The position numbers and the translations under genes were made by a program. From positions 1 through 28,341 of the forward strand of contig CAYWIE010000031.1 in NCBI GenBank assembly GCA_964458275.1: DNA of 28,341 nucleotides. Reading direction: 5' to 3'. The notes beneath the pieces are model-generated. The model was not told where the DNA came from. It did no database searches and saw nothing but the letters and a program-made list of their open reading frames with translations. The DNA comes from HGM04593 sp964458275 (GTDB taxonomy: Bacteria; Bacteroidota; Bacteroidia; Bacteroidales; Bacteroidaceae). Positions 1 through 8,374 of this stretch are shown here, one piece after another. The number at the start of each line of letters is the position of its first letter. Within the stretch, counting starts at the first letter, position 1.

Positions 1-30
1 AAAGGTACAACCTTTTTCTAAACTACCAAA
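1..30 (-). promoter_or_regulatory. Putative Bacteroidetes-type promoter at the left edge, reading out of the window
   Basis: On the minus strand a -33 TTTG (27-30) is followed after 19 bases by TACCTTT (1-7), which would complete the TAnnTTTG -7 box if the next base outside the window is G. Spacing and composition fit the Bacteroidetes sigma-ABfr consensus. It would drive a gene to the left of the window, downstream of cdaA. The rest of 1-112 is AT-rich and holds no gene that I can see. Confidence 0.4.
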
Positions 31-112
31 CTTTTTGACGAGAAAATTTTAAAGATTTTTTCGAACAAAATCCAAAAGTGATAATTCTCAACAAATTACA
101 GAAGAAAAAAAA

Positions 113-871
113 TTATTGCACCAGAATCCTTTCAAGTTGCTGGGCTGTCAATCCGAGCTTGAATTTTCCTTTTTGGGCAACCGATATGGAGCCTGTCTCT
201 TCTGAAACTATCACTGCTATTGCGTCTGTCTCTTGAGAAACGGCAAGAGCAGCCCGGTGGCGCAAGCCGAGTTTTTTGGGAATATTAAGTTCGTGCGACA
301 CAGGAAGGATGCACGAAGCAGCCCTCAGCCTGCCCTCCTGCACTATAAGTGCACCATCATGCAACGGCGAGTTCTTGAAGAATATATTTTCTATCAACCG
401 CTGATTGATGGCAGCATCTATCTGTTCTCCCGCCTGCAGATATTCATCGAGGCTTTCATCCCGTTCAATGACTATCAACGCTCCGACCTTCTGCTGGCTC
501 ATGCTCATGCATGCCATTACTATAGGCAACATAATCGCTGTGTCATCCTTCTTTTCCTTATCTTTTGAGAAAAGCGACGAAACGCGGCGGAAACGATGGT
601 GCGAACCGAGAGTCTTAAAGAAACGGCGTATCTCTTCCTGGAATATTATAATAAGTGCCAGCACTCCCACACTCATCATCTGATCGAATATCGAAGCCAA
701 CAAACGCATTTCGAGTACCCTCGATACAAATATCCACAGGACTATGAAGACAAGGATTCCGGTAAAGATATTTATGGAGCCCGACTCCTTCATCAGCTTA
801 TAGAAGTAGTAAAGCAGCGCAGCCACCAAAAGAATATCTATAAAATCCATTATAGAAAAATCGAAGAACAT
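113..871 (-). CDS. cdaA: Diadenylate cyclase (CdaA/DacA type, membrane-anchored)
   Basis: This enzyme condenses two ATP to cyclic di-AMP, a second messenger linked to potassium and osmotic balance and to cell-wall integrity. The 252-residue protein has two to three N-terminal membrane segments (roughly residues 8-25, 35-50 and 62-78) and a cytoplasmic DisA_N domain. That domain shows the catalytic DGA motif (172-174, in SPLHDGALIV) and the ATP-binding RHR motif (204-206, in LGLRHRAA). Length and architecture are those of CdaA/YbbP proteins, not DNA-binding DisA. The start MFFDF is four bases downstream of the folP stop, so the two genes are almost certainly co-transcribed. The folP-cdaA adjacency is common in Bacteroidales. 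No CdaR-like regulator lies beside it in this window. Identification is firm; the physiological role is family knowledge. Confidence 0.96.
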   Translation of the reverse strand: MFFDFSIMDFIDILLVAALLYYFYKLMKESGSINIFTGILVFIVLWIFVSRVLEMRLLASIFDQMMSVGVLALIIIFQEEIRRFFKTLGSHHRFRRVSSLFSKDKEKKDDTAIMLPIVMACMSMSQQKVGALIVIERDESLDEYLQAGEQIDAAINQRLIENIFFKNSPLHDGALIVQEGRLRAASCILPVSHELNIPKKLGLRHRAALAVSQETDAIAVIVSEETGSISVAQKGKFKLGLTAQQLERILVQ

Positions 872-874
872 ACC

Positions 875-1720
875 TTATATATAATTAGCATTCAACATTC
901 CGAAAATTTCAACAGCCTCGCGTGCCGCGCGCACATCGTGCACGCGAAGGATAGAAGCACCCTTCATCAGCGCCACAGTATTAAGCACAGTCGTTCCGTT
1001 AAGCGCCTCAGCGGGCGAGACGCCAAGAAGACGTGTTATCATCGACTTGCGCGACACTCCTACAAGAATCGGCGCATCGAACATCGCAAACTCCTCCAAC
1101 TGCGACATAAGATGGTAGTTCTGCTGCAAGGACTTGCCGAAGCCGAAACCCGGATCCACAATAACATCCTTCACTCCCCGTTGCCTCAACTGCCACAGCT
1201 TAGCGGCAATCTGCTTGAACACATCGGGGATAAAATCGCCATACACAGGAGTCTCACCTGCGACACCTACCGTATGCGTAAGCACATAGGGGACATTCAG
1301 TTCCGCTACCGCATCAAGCATACCCTCGTCCCAATCAAAGCCCGAAACATCGTTAATGATTGCAGCACCGTACTCCTCGACACACATACGTGCCACCTCG
1401 GCACGGAAAGTATCCACAGAGAAGACCGCATCGGGAAAAGCACTGTTCAACAGACGAAAGGCACTGCTCATACGCGCCAGTTCCTCCTCAGCCGAAACGA
1501 ACTCGCCCGACGGACGGGTCGAACAGCCCCCCACATCTATAATATCAGCTCCATCCTCTATCATTGAGGCACAACGGCGCAACAGTTCTTCCGCACCATC
1601 TGCACGGGACTCCGCGAAGAACGAATCGGGGGTAACATTCATCACCCCCATCACCAAAGGCTTCTGCATCGTCAACAGGCGACCGTTCACATTAATACTA
1701 TACGGAGGTTTCACACTCAT
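875..1720 (-). CDS. folP: Dihydropteroate synthase
   Basis: The enzyme joins 6-hydroxymethyl-7,8-dihydropterin pyrophosphate to p-aminobenzoate, giving dihydropteroate in folate synthesis; it is the sulfonamide target. The 281-residue protein shows the family signatures in order: MNVTPDSF (27-34), DVGGCSTRP (62-70), NDVSG (123-127), DPGFGFGKS (189-197), GVSRKS (221-226) and RVHDV (259-263). These cover the pterin, phosphate and pABA loops of the TIM barrel. The start at 1720 lies just inside the divergent promoter region shared with the pqqD-like gene. folP is first in a two-gene operon with cdaA. folK, which makes its pyrophosphorylated substrate, is also in this window (20673-21155) but about 19 kb away on the other strand, so the folate genes are not in one operon. 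Confidence 0.97.
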   Translation of the reverse strand: MSVKPPYSINVNGRLLTMQKPLVMGVMNVTPDSFFAESRADGAEELLRRCASMIEDGADIIDVGGCSTRPSGEFVSAEEELARMSSAFRLLNSAFPDAVFSVDTFRAEVARMCVEEYGAAIINDVSGFDWDEGMLDAVAELNVPYVLTHTVGVAGETPVYGDFIPDVFKQIAAKLWQLRQRGVKDVIVDPGFGFGKSLQQNYHLMSQLEEFAMFDAPILVGVSRKSMITRLLGVSPAEALNGTTVLNTVALMKGASILRVHDVRAAREAVEIFGMLNANYI

Positions 1721-1734
1721 ACGGCTTTAATATT

Positions 1735-1780
1735 TATCTTTGCAAACATACACAAAATTCAGCGAATTTTAGTAAGTTTG
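1735..1780. promoter_or_regulatory. Divergent promoter region between folP and the pqqD-like gene
   Basis: Three TAnnTTTG -7 boxes lie in 76 bases. TATCTTTG (1735-1742) and TAAGTTTG (1773-1780) are on the plus strand, facing the pqqD-like gene. TATGTTTG (complement of 1743-1750) is on the minus strand, facing folP. None has a clear -33 TTTG at the best spacing. The plus box at 1773 would leave a leader of only about 10 bases; the one at 1735 about 45-50 bases. Confidence 0.45.
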
Positions 1781-1796
1781 CAAAAAAACATCACAC

Positions 1797-2057
1797 ATGC
1801 AAACATCAAAAGAGTACGAACTGCAAACAATAAACGGCGAGCCGCTTCTTATACCCAAAGAAGAAAGCGACAAAAGCATAATAAGGCTCGACGAGATTTC
1901 GGCATATTTATGGCAAGAAGCAGACAAGAGAGAAGAGTTTACGCTTGACACCCTTGCAGAATTTCTACTGAACGAATACGATGTTGACAAAGCGACCGCC
2001 TGCGAAGATTGCGAAGAGATTATAGCAGTGTGGCGCGAAATGGGGATAATCGCCTAA
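1797..2057 (+). CDS. PqqD-family (RRE-like) small protein
   Basis: The 86-residue acidic protein resembles the PqqD / RiPP-recognition-element fold. It starts with short beta segments (ELQTINGEPLLIPKEES), then the family hallmark 'IIRLDEISAYLWQ' (residues about 28-40), which matches the N-x-[ST]-[AG]-xx[IL]W pattern of PqqD proteins, and ends with helices containing 'TLAEFLLNEYDVD' and a 'CEDCEEIIAVWREMGII' tail. PqqD proteins bind leader peptides for partner radical-SAM enzymes, but orphan PqqD-like proteins are common in Bacteroidetes and have no assigned role. No radical-SAM peptide maturase or precursor peptide is visible nearby. The next gene, a PrsW-like protease, starts 32 bases downstream and is probably co-transcribed. 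Family assignment is good; function is unknown. Confidence 0.75.
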   Translation: MQTSKEYELQTINGEPLLIPKEESDKSIIRLDEISAYLWQEADKREEFTLDTLAEFLLNEYDVDKATACEDCEEIIAVWREMGIIA

Positions 2058-2089
2058 TAACACAAGCAGCACAGACCATAAGCAAAGCC

Positions 2090-2797
2090 ATGACAACCAC
2101 ATTGACAATCACCGCGTTGCTTCCTATAGCAATACTCATATTCTACATCAGCCACAAGGACAAGAACAACCCGGAACCGCCAAAAGAATTGATAAAAGCA
2201 TTTTTGGCAGGCACACTGTCCATACCTCTATCACTTTGCATTTCTACTCCACTCGAACAGTTCGGTCTCTATTCAATGACACCGTCAACTGTATTTGAAA
2301 GCATTTGCACCTCATTTTTTGGCGCCGCAATCCCAGAAGAAATCGCCAAATCAGCAATCTTATGGCTCATACTGCGCAAGAACCGTTTTTTTGACGAAAA
2401 AATGGACGGCATCGTATACGCAGTCTGCGTATCCTTGGGTTTTGCAGCAATTGAAAACCTAATGTACATATTCGGCAACACAGATTCTTTCTTGTCGGTA
2501 GGCATATCCAGAGCCATATTTGCCGTACCCGGACATTTTTGTTTCGGAATTCTAATGGGCTACTACTATTCACTGGCAAGATTCGACTCTGAGAATCAAG
2601 CAAAAAATAGAAAACTCATTCTTGCCGCACCGATAATTGCGCACGGTGCATACGATTCAATTCTTTACATGATAAGCACAACACCGGGAATGGCAGGCGT
2701 GTTAACCATCGTGTTCCTTATTTTCTGTCATAGGACATGGAAATACGGCAGCCGCAAGATTCAAGAGCACCTGAAGCAAGACAAAATATATCAATAA
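2090..2797 (+). CDS. PrsW-like intramembrane metalloprotease
   Basis: A polytopic membrane protein of 235 residues from the start chosen here (MTTTLTITALLP at 2090). An earlier in-frame ATG at 2009 would overlap the pqqD-like gene and add a hydrophilic stretch, so I prefer 2090. Hydrophobic segments run throughout. The PrsW/CPBP superfamily signatures are present: EExxK (PEEIAKS), FxxxE (GFAAIEN), a further His in 'VPGHFCFG', and HxxxD (AHGAYDS). These are the presumed metal ligands of the family that cleaves anti-sigma factors in Firmicutes and CAAX-like substrates in eukaryotes. No sigma/anti-sigma pair is adjacent here, so the substrate is unknown. The immediate upstream partner is the PqqD-like gene. 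Confidence 0.82.
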   Translation: MTTTLTITALLPIAILIFYISHKDKNNPEPPKELIKAFLAGTLSIPLSLCISTPLEQFGLYSMTPSTVFESICTSFFGAAIPEEIAKSAILWLILRKNRFFDEKMDGIVYAVCVSLGFAAIENLMYIFGNTDSFLSVGISRAIFAVPGHFCFGILMGYYYSLARFDSENQAKNRKLILAAPIIAHGAYDSILYMISTTPGMAGVLTIVFLIFCHRTWKYGSRKIQEHLKQDKIYQ

Positions 2798-2851
2798 ACA
2801 GAAACCGGAAACAGCTTCTTACACCAAACGGAACTATAAACAAATAAAAAT

Positions 2852-4312
2852 ATGAAAAAGATACTCATTTCACTTACAGCGCTTATAATGACGCTCACGC
2901 TATCGGCAAAAGTTACACTACCCAAAGTGCTCGGCAGCAACATGGTATTGCAGCAGCAAAGCGAAGTCAACCTCTGGGGAAAAGCCGAAGCAAACAAGAA
3001 GGTAACCATCTCCGTATCGTGGAACAAGAAAAAGACAACCACACGAAGCGACAAGGAGGGCAATTGGACTGCAAAGGTAGCAACCCCCGTCGCTTCATTC
3101 GACAAACAGACAATAACCATCAGCGACGGCGAAAAGATTACGCTCGACAACATACTCATCGGAGACGTATGGGTGTGCGTCGGACAAAGCAACATGGAGA
3201 TGCCGGTCAAAGGCTACCAGCACCAGCCCATAGAAAATTCCATGACATTCATCAGACGCGGAAGCTCGATGAAAGACAAGATACGCATGTTCACAGTAAA
3301 GAAGGCCCGTTCCTACGACAAAGACCTTGACGACTGCGTGGGCGAATGGCGCGAAGCCGCTCCCCAAAGCGTTGCCGAGACATCGGCTGTGGCGTACTTC
3401 TTCGCCCACGAACTGTCGCACGAATTAAACTACCCCATCGGCTTGATAACCGCAGGCTGGGGTGGCTCGCGCGTAGAAACATGGATGCCGCTCGACGCAT
3501 TGAGAGAAATAGCGACAGAAGAGCAAATCAAGCACAAGCACACACTGCACCACCTTATCCCCTCGGAACTGTATTGCGGCATGATAGCCCCTATCCGCAA
3601 ATACAACGCAAAAGGATTCCTGTGGTATCAGGGCGAAGCCAATCTGGGCTACCAAAGCCTCGACTATCTTGGCGACATCGACCACTACGACATTATGCTT
3701 GCACGCATGGCAAAACAATGGCGCGAAGACTGGGGAGACAAAGAAAACAAGATGCCTTTCTACTATGTAATGATACCTCCCTACTATTATTGCCACTCAT
3801 ACACCGACACGACATTGCCTCTGTTTGTAGAGTGTCAGGAGCGCGCAATGGATATAATCCCCAACAGCGGCATGGCAAGCACAACAGACCTCGGCGACGC
3901 AACCTGCCTGCACCCCGCAAAGAAATTTGAGATAGGCGAACGCCTGGCAGCATTGGCTATGGCACAGACCTACGACTGCAAAGGTTTCGAAGCAAAGGCT
4001 CCACAATACGAATCGCACGAAGTCATGGAAGACGGTAAGGTAAAGATAAAAATGAAGAACGCCCCTCAGGGACTTGCACCGTGGAGCAACGTACCTGTAA
4101 AGAGCTTTGAACTTGCAGGCGAGGACCACAAATTCCACAAGGCAGAGGCGCGCGTATGGGGCAGCGTGGTTACTGTTTGGAGCAAAGAGGTGCCCAAGCC
4201 CGTAGCTGTACGGTACGCCTTCCACAACGTACCCGGCGAAGTTAACCTAAAGAACCTATATGGCGTGCCGGCAATACCGTTCCGCACAGACCGCTGGAAT
4301 GATGTAAAATAA
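2852..4312 (+). CDS. Sialate O-acetylesterase (SASA/DUF303 family), secreted
   Basis: A 486-residue exported esterase that probably removes O-acetyl groups from sialic acids or other acetylated glycans. The N-terminus is a typical Sec signal peptide (KK followed by a hydrophobic stretch to about residue 19, ending LSA). SGNH-like catalytic blocks are visible: GQSNM with the nucleophile Ser113, GWGGSRVETW (202-211), WYQGEAN (258-264), and the C-terminal acid/base block DLGDATCLHP (346-355, His354). An N-terminal beta-sandwich (about residues 20-100) precedes the catalytic domain, as in Bacteroidetes homologues. It stands alone, with no SusC/SusD, sialidase or transport genes, so substrate specificity is inference. 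It is convergent with katA and shares a hairpin with it. Confidence 0.9.
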   Translation: MKKILISLTALIMTLTLSAKVTLPKVLGSNMVLQQQSEVNLWGKAEANKKVTISVSWNKKKTTTRSDKEGNWTAKVATPVASFDKQTITISDGEKITLDNILIGDVWVCVGQSNMEMPVKGYQHQPIENSMTFIRRGSSMKDKIRMFTVKKARSYDKDLDDCVGEWREAAPQSVAETSAVAYFFAHELSHELNYPIGLITAGWGGSRVETWMPLDALREIATEEQIKHKHTLHHLIPSELYCGMIAPIRKYNAKGFLWYQGEANLGYQSLDYLGDIDHYDIMLARMAKQWREDWGDKENKMPFYYVMIPPYYYCHSYTDTTLPLFVECQERAMDIIPNSGMASTTDLGDATCLHPAKKFEIGERLAALAMAQTYDCKGFEAKAPQYESHEVMEDGKVKIKMKNAPQGLAPWSNVPVKSFELAGEDHKFHKAEARVWGSVVTVWSKEVPKPVAVRYAFHNVPGEVNLKNLYGVPAIPFRTDRWNDVK

Positions 4313-4336
4313 GAAGGACTTCTCACAATTTATTTG

Positions 4337-4379
4337 CGTTCGATATATGATTGCGAAACCGGCAATCATATATCGAACG
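4337..4379. terminator. Perfect 18-bp hairpin between convergent esterase and catalase genes, overlapping the katA stop
   Basis: Left arm 4337-4354 and right arm 4362-4379 are exact reverse complements with a 7-base loop (GAAACCG). The right arm covers the last codons and the TGA stop (4366-4368) of katA. There is no long T tract on either side, so bidirectional termination or 3'-end protection is inferred from the convergent setting. Confidence 0.65.
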
Positions 4380-5886
4380 TATTCTTAGAAGCTGTCTGTT
4401 CCAACCGCTCCTTCTCGCTTAGCGAGGCGAGCCGCTTCACCTCCTCTACATTCAAAGAAAGAGCCTCGGCAAGGCGTGTCCCATACTCGCAATCGGCAAG
4501 ATAGCAATGTGCCGCATGGCGATATTTCACATTATCTGTAACCGGCATGATGTCTGCAACGGTATTTTCAATGAGCAGACGACGTTTTTCCTCAGTCATC
4601 AGACGGTAGAGGTCGCCGGGCTGATAGAAACAGTCATCACTCTTGTCTTCGTATGGATTGTAACGCATAGAAGCCCCGACAGATGGAGAATACACTGCTT
4701 TCGTCTCCATTGTCCGCCACTCGCCGATGCTGTTGGGCGAATAGCCTTTACGCGAGCCCTCGTTGCCATCCACGCGCATCTGCCCGTCGCGATGAAAGCT
4801 ATGCACCTGACATTTTGCCCTGTTCACCGGTATCTGGTCGTGGTTTACACCGAGACGGTAACGCTGCGCATCGCCATAGGAGAAGAGCCTGCCCTGCAAC
4901 AACTTGTCGGGCGACAGCCCTATTCCCGGCACAATATGCGAAGGGTTGAAAGCAGCCTGTTCCACCTGAGCAAAATAGTTGTCGGGATTGCGGTCAAGCT
5001 CCAGAACACCGACCTCCATGAGAGGGAACTCACCATGCTTCCACACCTTTGTAACATCGAAAGGATTTTCGCGATAGGCAGCCGCCTGCTCCTCGCTCAT
5101 CACCTGTATATACAGTTTCCAACGAGGATAATCGCCACTCTCTATCGCATTGAAGAGGTCGCGTCCATGGCTCTCCCTGTCTTTAGAGATGATGTCGGCA
5201 GCCTCATCATTCGAAAGATTCTTTATGCCCTGCTGAGTGATAAAATGGAATTTCACCCACACACGCACCCCCTCGCTGTTTATGAGGCTGTAGGTATGCG
5301 AGCCAAAGCCGTGCATATGGCGATAAGAGGCAGGAATCCCCCTATCGGACATGACAATTGTTACTTGATGGAGCGCTTCGGGCAACATGGTCCAGAAATC
5401 CCAATTACTTTGCGGTGAACGGAGATTGGTCTGCGGGTCGCGTTTGATGGCATGATTGAGGTCGGGAAATTGCAGAGGGTCGCGCAAGAAAAAGACCGGT
5501 GTATTATTGCCCACCAAGTCCCAATTGCCTTCGTCTGTATAGAATTTTATGGCAAAGCCACGAATGTCGCGTTCGGCATCCGCCGCGCCACGTTCGCCCG
5601 CCACAGTAGAAAAACGCATAAACAGTTCCGTCTTCTTGCCTACGGACGAGAATATTGAGGCACAGCTATACCTGGTAATATCGTTCGTTACCGTAAAATG
5701 CCCGAACGCCCCGCTGCCCTTCGCATGCATACGCCGTTCGGGAATCACCTCTCGGTCGAAGTGTGCAAGTTTCTCTATCAGCCAATTATCTTCGAGCAAC
5801 AACGCGCCGCGCTCCCCTGCGGTCAGAGAATTTGTATTGTCGGCAACCGGTGCTCCCACCTCATTAGTAAGAAATTCTTTATCCAT
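4366..5886 (-). CDS. katA: Monofunctional haem catalase
   Basis: The enzyme converts hydrogen peroxide to water and oxygen in the cytoplasm. At 506 residues it is the size of small-subunit (clade 3) catalases. The distal haem pocket has His54 (in RRMHAKGSGAFGHF) and the distal Asn in VGNNTPVFF (127-128). The proximal haem ligand is Tyr337 in RLFSYGDAQRYRLG. The start MDKEFLTNEVG matches the conserved N-terminus 'LT...G.PV.dN.NS.TaG.RG'. No flavodoxin-like C-terminal domain is present. The gene is divergent from pflB across a 190-base AT-rich intergenic region and convergent with the esterase. In related anaerobes katA is OxyR-controlled, but I see no certain OxyR site here. Confidence 0.97.
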   Translation of the reverse strand: MDKEFLTNEVGAPVADNTNSLTAGERGALLLEDNWLIEKLAHFDREVIPERRMHAKGSGAFGHFTVTNDITRYSCASIFSSVGKKTELFMRFSTVAGERGAADAERDIRGFAIKFYTDEGNWDLVGNNTPVFFLRDPLQFPDLNHAIKRDPQTNLRSPQSNWDFWTMLPEALHQVTIVMSDRGIPASYRHMHGFGSHTYSLINSEGVRVWVKFHFITQQGIKNLSNDEAADIISKDRESHGRDLFNAIESGDYPRWKLYIQVMSEEQAAAYRENPFDVTKVWKHGEFPLMEVGVLELDRNPDNYFAQVEQAAFNPSHIVPGIGLSPDKLLQGRLFSYGDAQRYRLGVNHDQIPVNRAKCQVHSFHRDGQMRVDGNEGSRKGYSPNSIGEWRTMETKAVYSPSVGASMRYNPYEDKSDDCFYQPGDLYRLMTEEKRRLLIENTVADIMPVTDNVKYRHAAHCYLADCEYGTRLAEALSLNVEEVKRLASLSEKERLEQTASKNTFDI

Positions 5887-6050
5887 AATATAATTGTTTT
5901 TTGAAGCTGTTCATAAAACCATACAACACAGAGAAACAGATTTTGTTTGGGACAGCCACACCGCAAGACTTCCGGTTTTCTTTTCGTTTTCTTAACCACA
6001 TTCTGAGGTTTATTATATATAATTATGTATGACGAGTGCGTAAAATTTCT

Positions 6051-6058
6051 TACCTTTG
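6051..6058 (+). promoter_or_regulatory. Promoter -7 box for pflB
   Basis: TACCTTTG at 6051-6058 matches TAnnTTTG and lies 18 bases before the pflB ATG at 6077, implying a very short leader. No convincing TTTG -33 element is found 19-23 bases upstream, so an activator may compensate. The region 5887-6050 between katA and this box is AT-rich and otherwise empty. Confidence 0.5.
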
Positions 6059-6076
6059 CACGGTAATTTAAATACT

Positions 6077-8305
6077 ATGGAAATGAACAATATGTTTAAA
6101 GAGGGACTCTGGAACAGAGAAATAAATGTTTCTGATTTTGTACAGACAAACCTCACTCCTTATGAGGGCGATGCGTCCTTCCTCGCAGGCCCCACAGAAA
6201 GAACAAAGAAAGTTTGGAACGAATGTCTCAAGGCTCTCGAAGAGGAGCGCGCCAACAACGGCGTCCGTTCACTCGATAATGTAACAGTTTCCACAATCAC
6301 CTCGCACAAGGCAGGATACATCGATCGCGAGAATGAGCTCATCGTAGGTCTGCAGACTGACGAACTGCTGAAACGCGCCATCAAGCCCTACGGCGGTATA
6401 AAGGTTGTTGAGAAAGCCTGTCTCGAAAATGGCGTAGAGGTAGACGAAAAGGTAAAAGACATCTTCTATCACTACCGCAAGACACACAACGATGGAGTAT
6501 TTGACGCATACACAGAGGAGATACGCAAGTTCCGCTCACTCGGCTTCCTCACCGGACTGCCCGACAACTATGCCCGCGGCCGCATCATCGGCGACTACCG
6601 CCGTTTGGCACTATACGGCACCGACCGCCTGATAGAGGCAAAGAAAGAGGACCTGAAGAAGCTCACAAGCCCCATGAGCGATGCAACCATCCGCTTGCGC
6701 GAAGAGGTAGCAGAGCAGATAAAGGCACTTGCCGAAATGAAGATAATGGGCGAATACTACGGGCTCGACCTCAGCCGTCCCGCAACAACAGCGCAGGAGG
6801 CAGTGCAGTGGGTCTACATGGCATACCTCGCAGCCGTAAAAGAGCAGGACGGAGCAGCAATGTCGCTCGGAAACGTATCATCGTTCCTCGACATATACAT
6901 ACAGTACGACCTCGACAAAGGCAATATAGACGAGACATTCGCACAGGAGCTTATCGACCAGTTCGTGATAAAGCTGCGTATGGTACGCCACCTGCGCATG
7001 CAATCCTATAACGACATCTTCGCAGGCGACCCCACATGGGTAACAGAGGCAATCGGCGGACGCTTCAACGACGGACGCACAAAGGTTACCAAGACCTCAT
7101 TCCGTTTCCTTCAGACACTCTACAACCTCGGCCCGTCGCCCGAACCCAACATGACAGTGCTGTGGAGCCCCGAACTTCCCGAAGGATTCAAGGAGTTCTG
7201 CGCGAAGGTATCAATCGACACATCCTCTATCCAGTACGAGAATGACACCCTCATGCGCGAAGTGCGCAACTGCGACGACTACGGAATCGCATGTTGCGTA
7301 TCGTATCAGGCTATAGGCAAACAGATACAGTTCTTCGGTGCACGCTGCAACTTTGCAAAAGCCCTGCTGCTTGCAATCAACGGCGGACGCTGCGAGAACA
7401 CCGGTACTGTGATGGTCGAGAACATCCCCGTACTCACCGGCGAACTCCTCAACTACGAAGAGGTTCTCAGCAACTACAAGAAAGTGCTCATGCAGGTGGC
7501 ACGCGTATACAGCGACGCGATGAACATCATCCACTACATGCACGACAAGTATTATTACGAAAAGGCACAGATGGCGCTCATCGACACCAACCCGCAGATA
7601 AACCTTGCATACGGTGTTGCAGGCCTCTCAATCGTGCTCGACTCGCTCTCGGCAATCAAGTATGGCAAAGTAACCGTAAAACGCAACGAGATTGGCTTGA
7701 CAGAGGGCTTTGAGATAGAGAATGACTTCCCCTGCTTCGGCAACGACGACGACCGCGTAGACCACTTGGGTGTTGACCTTGTATATTTCTTCAACGAAGA
7801 GCTGAAGAAGCACCCCGTTTACAAAGGAGCCTGCCCCACCCTCTCACTGCTCACCATCACATCAAACGTGATGTATGGCAAAAAGACCGGCGCAACACCC
7901 GACGGACGTGCCAAAGGCGTGGCTTTCGCTCCCGGTGCAAACCCCATGCACGGCCGCGACAAGAACGGCGCCATCGCATCGCTCAGTTCTGTTGCCAAGC
8001 TACGCTACCGCGACTCACAGGACGGCATCAGCAACACATTCTCCATCATCCCCAAATCTCTCGGTGTAGACGAGGAGACACGCATAGAGAACCTTGTAAC
8101 AATGATGGACGGCTACTTCACAAAAGGTGCACACCACCTGAATGTGAATGTGCTCAACCGTGAGATGTTGCTCGACGCAATGGAGCACCCCGAAAAATAT
8201 CCCCAGCTCACAATCCGTGTATCGGGATATGCGGTGAACTTCATCAAACTGAGCCGCGAGCATCAGCTGGAGGTTATCTCACGCAGCTTCCACGAGAAAA
8301 TGTAA
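6077..8305 (+). CDS. pflB: Formate C-acetyltransferase (pyruvate formate-lyase)
   Basis: A glycyl-radical enzyme that splits pyruvate with CoA into acetyl-CoA and formate during anaerobic growth. It is 742 residues from the start chosen at 6077 (MEMNNMFKEGLW). An in-frame ATG at 6056 sits inside the -7 promoter box and is not credible. The vicinal active-site cysteines are Cys406-Cys407 (in DDYGIACCVSYQ). The radical glycine is Gly717 in RVSGYAVNF, 26 residues from the end, as expected. Earlier conserved blocks include 'GLPDNYARGRIIGDYRR' and 'FGARCNFAKALLLAINGGR'. Its activase gene follows 69 bases downstream beyond an intrinsic terminator, so pflA expression probably depends on read-through. 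Confidence 0.97.
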   Translation: MEMNNMFKEGLWNREINVSDFVQTNLTPYEGDASFLAGPTERTKKVWNECLKALEEERANNGVRSLDNVTVSTITSHKAGYIDRENELIVGLQTDELLKRAIKPYGGIKVVEKACLENGVEVDEKVKDIFYHYRKTHNDGVFDAYTEEIRKFRSLGFLTGLPDNYARGRIIGDYRRLALYGTDRLIEAKKEDLKKLTSPMSDATIRLREEVAEQIKALAEMKIMGEYYGLDLSRPATTAQEAVQWVYMAYLAAVKEQDGAAMSLGNVSSFLDIYIQYDLDKGNIDETFAQELIDQFVIKLRMVRHLRMQSYNDIFAGDPTWVTEAIGGRFNDGRTKVTKTSFRFLQTLYNLGPSPEPNMTVLWSPELPEGFKEFCAKVSIDTSSIQYENDTLMREVRNCDDYGIACCVSYQAIGKQIQFFGARCNFAKALLLAINGGRCENTGTVMVENIPVLTGELLNYEEVLSNYKKVLMQVARVYSDAMNIIHYMHDKYYYEKAQMALIDTNPQINLAYGVAGLSIVLDSLSAIKYGKVTVKRNEIGLTEGFEIENDFPCFGNDDDRVDHLGVDLVYFFNEELKKHPVYKGACPTLSLLTITSNVMYGKKTGATPDGRAKGVAFAPGANPMHGRDKNGAIASLSSVAKLRYRDSQDGISNTFSIIPKSLGVDEETRIENLVTMMDGYFTKGAHHLNVNVLNREMLLDAMEHPEKYPQLTIRVSGYAVNFIKLSREHQLEVISRSFHEKM

Positions 8306-8327
8306 TACACTTCTAACATGTAATACA

Positions 8328-8366
8328 AGGGGTACGCGGAACAAGGTTTTGTGTACCCCTGTTTTT
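8328..8366 (+). terminator. Intrinsic terminator between pflB and pflA
   Basis: Arms AGGGGTAC (8328-8335) and GTACCCCT (8353-8360) pair perfectly, with an inner ACAA/TTGT helix (8341-8344 with 8349-8352), and are followed by GTTTTT. It would end or attenuate the pflB transcript before pflA, fitting a need for far less activase than lyase. Confidence 0.75.
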
Positions 8367-8374
8367 AAACTACA

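Noticed and set aside
596..1567. Long plus-strand ORF (323 codons) opposite folP and cdaA
   Set aside because: Composition is low-complexity and basic, no family motif, and it lies antisense to two firmly identified genes. It is a shadow frame.
2809..2821. AAACAGCTTC followed by TTA after the PrsW-like gene
   Set aside because: Resembles the right end of the element, but there is no room for a left end in the 54-base gap.
4507..5418. 303-codon plus-strand ORF inside katA
   Set aside because: Antisense to conserved catalase sequence with no promoter or domain of its own.
5903..5911. GAAGCTGTT upstream of katA, like the end of the MITE-like element
   Set aside because: Only nine bases match, no paired end or TNA flanks; likely chance.
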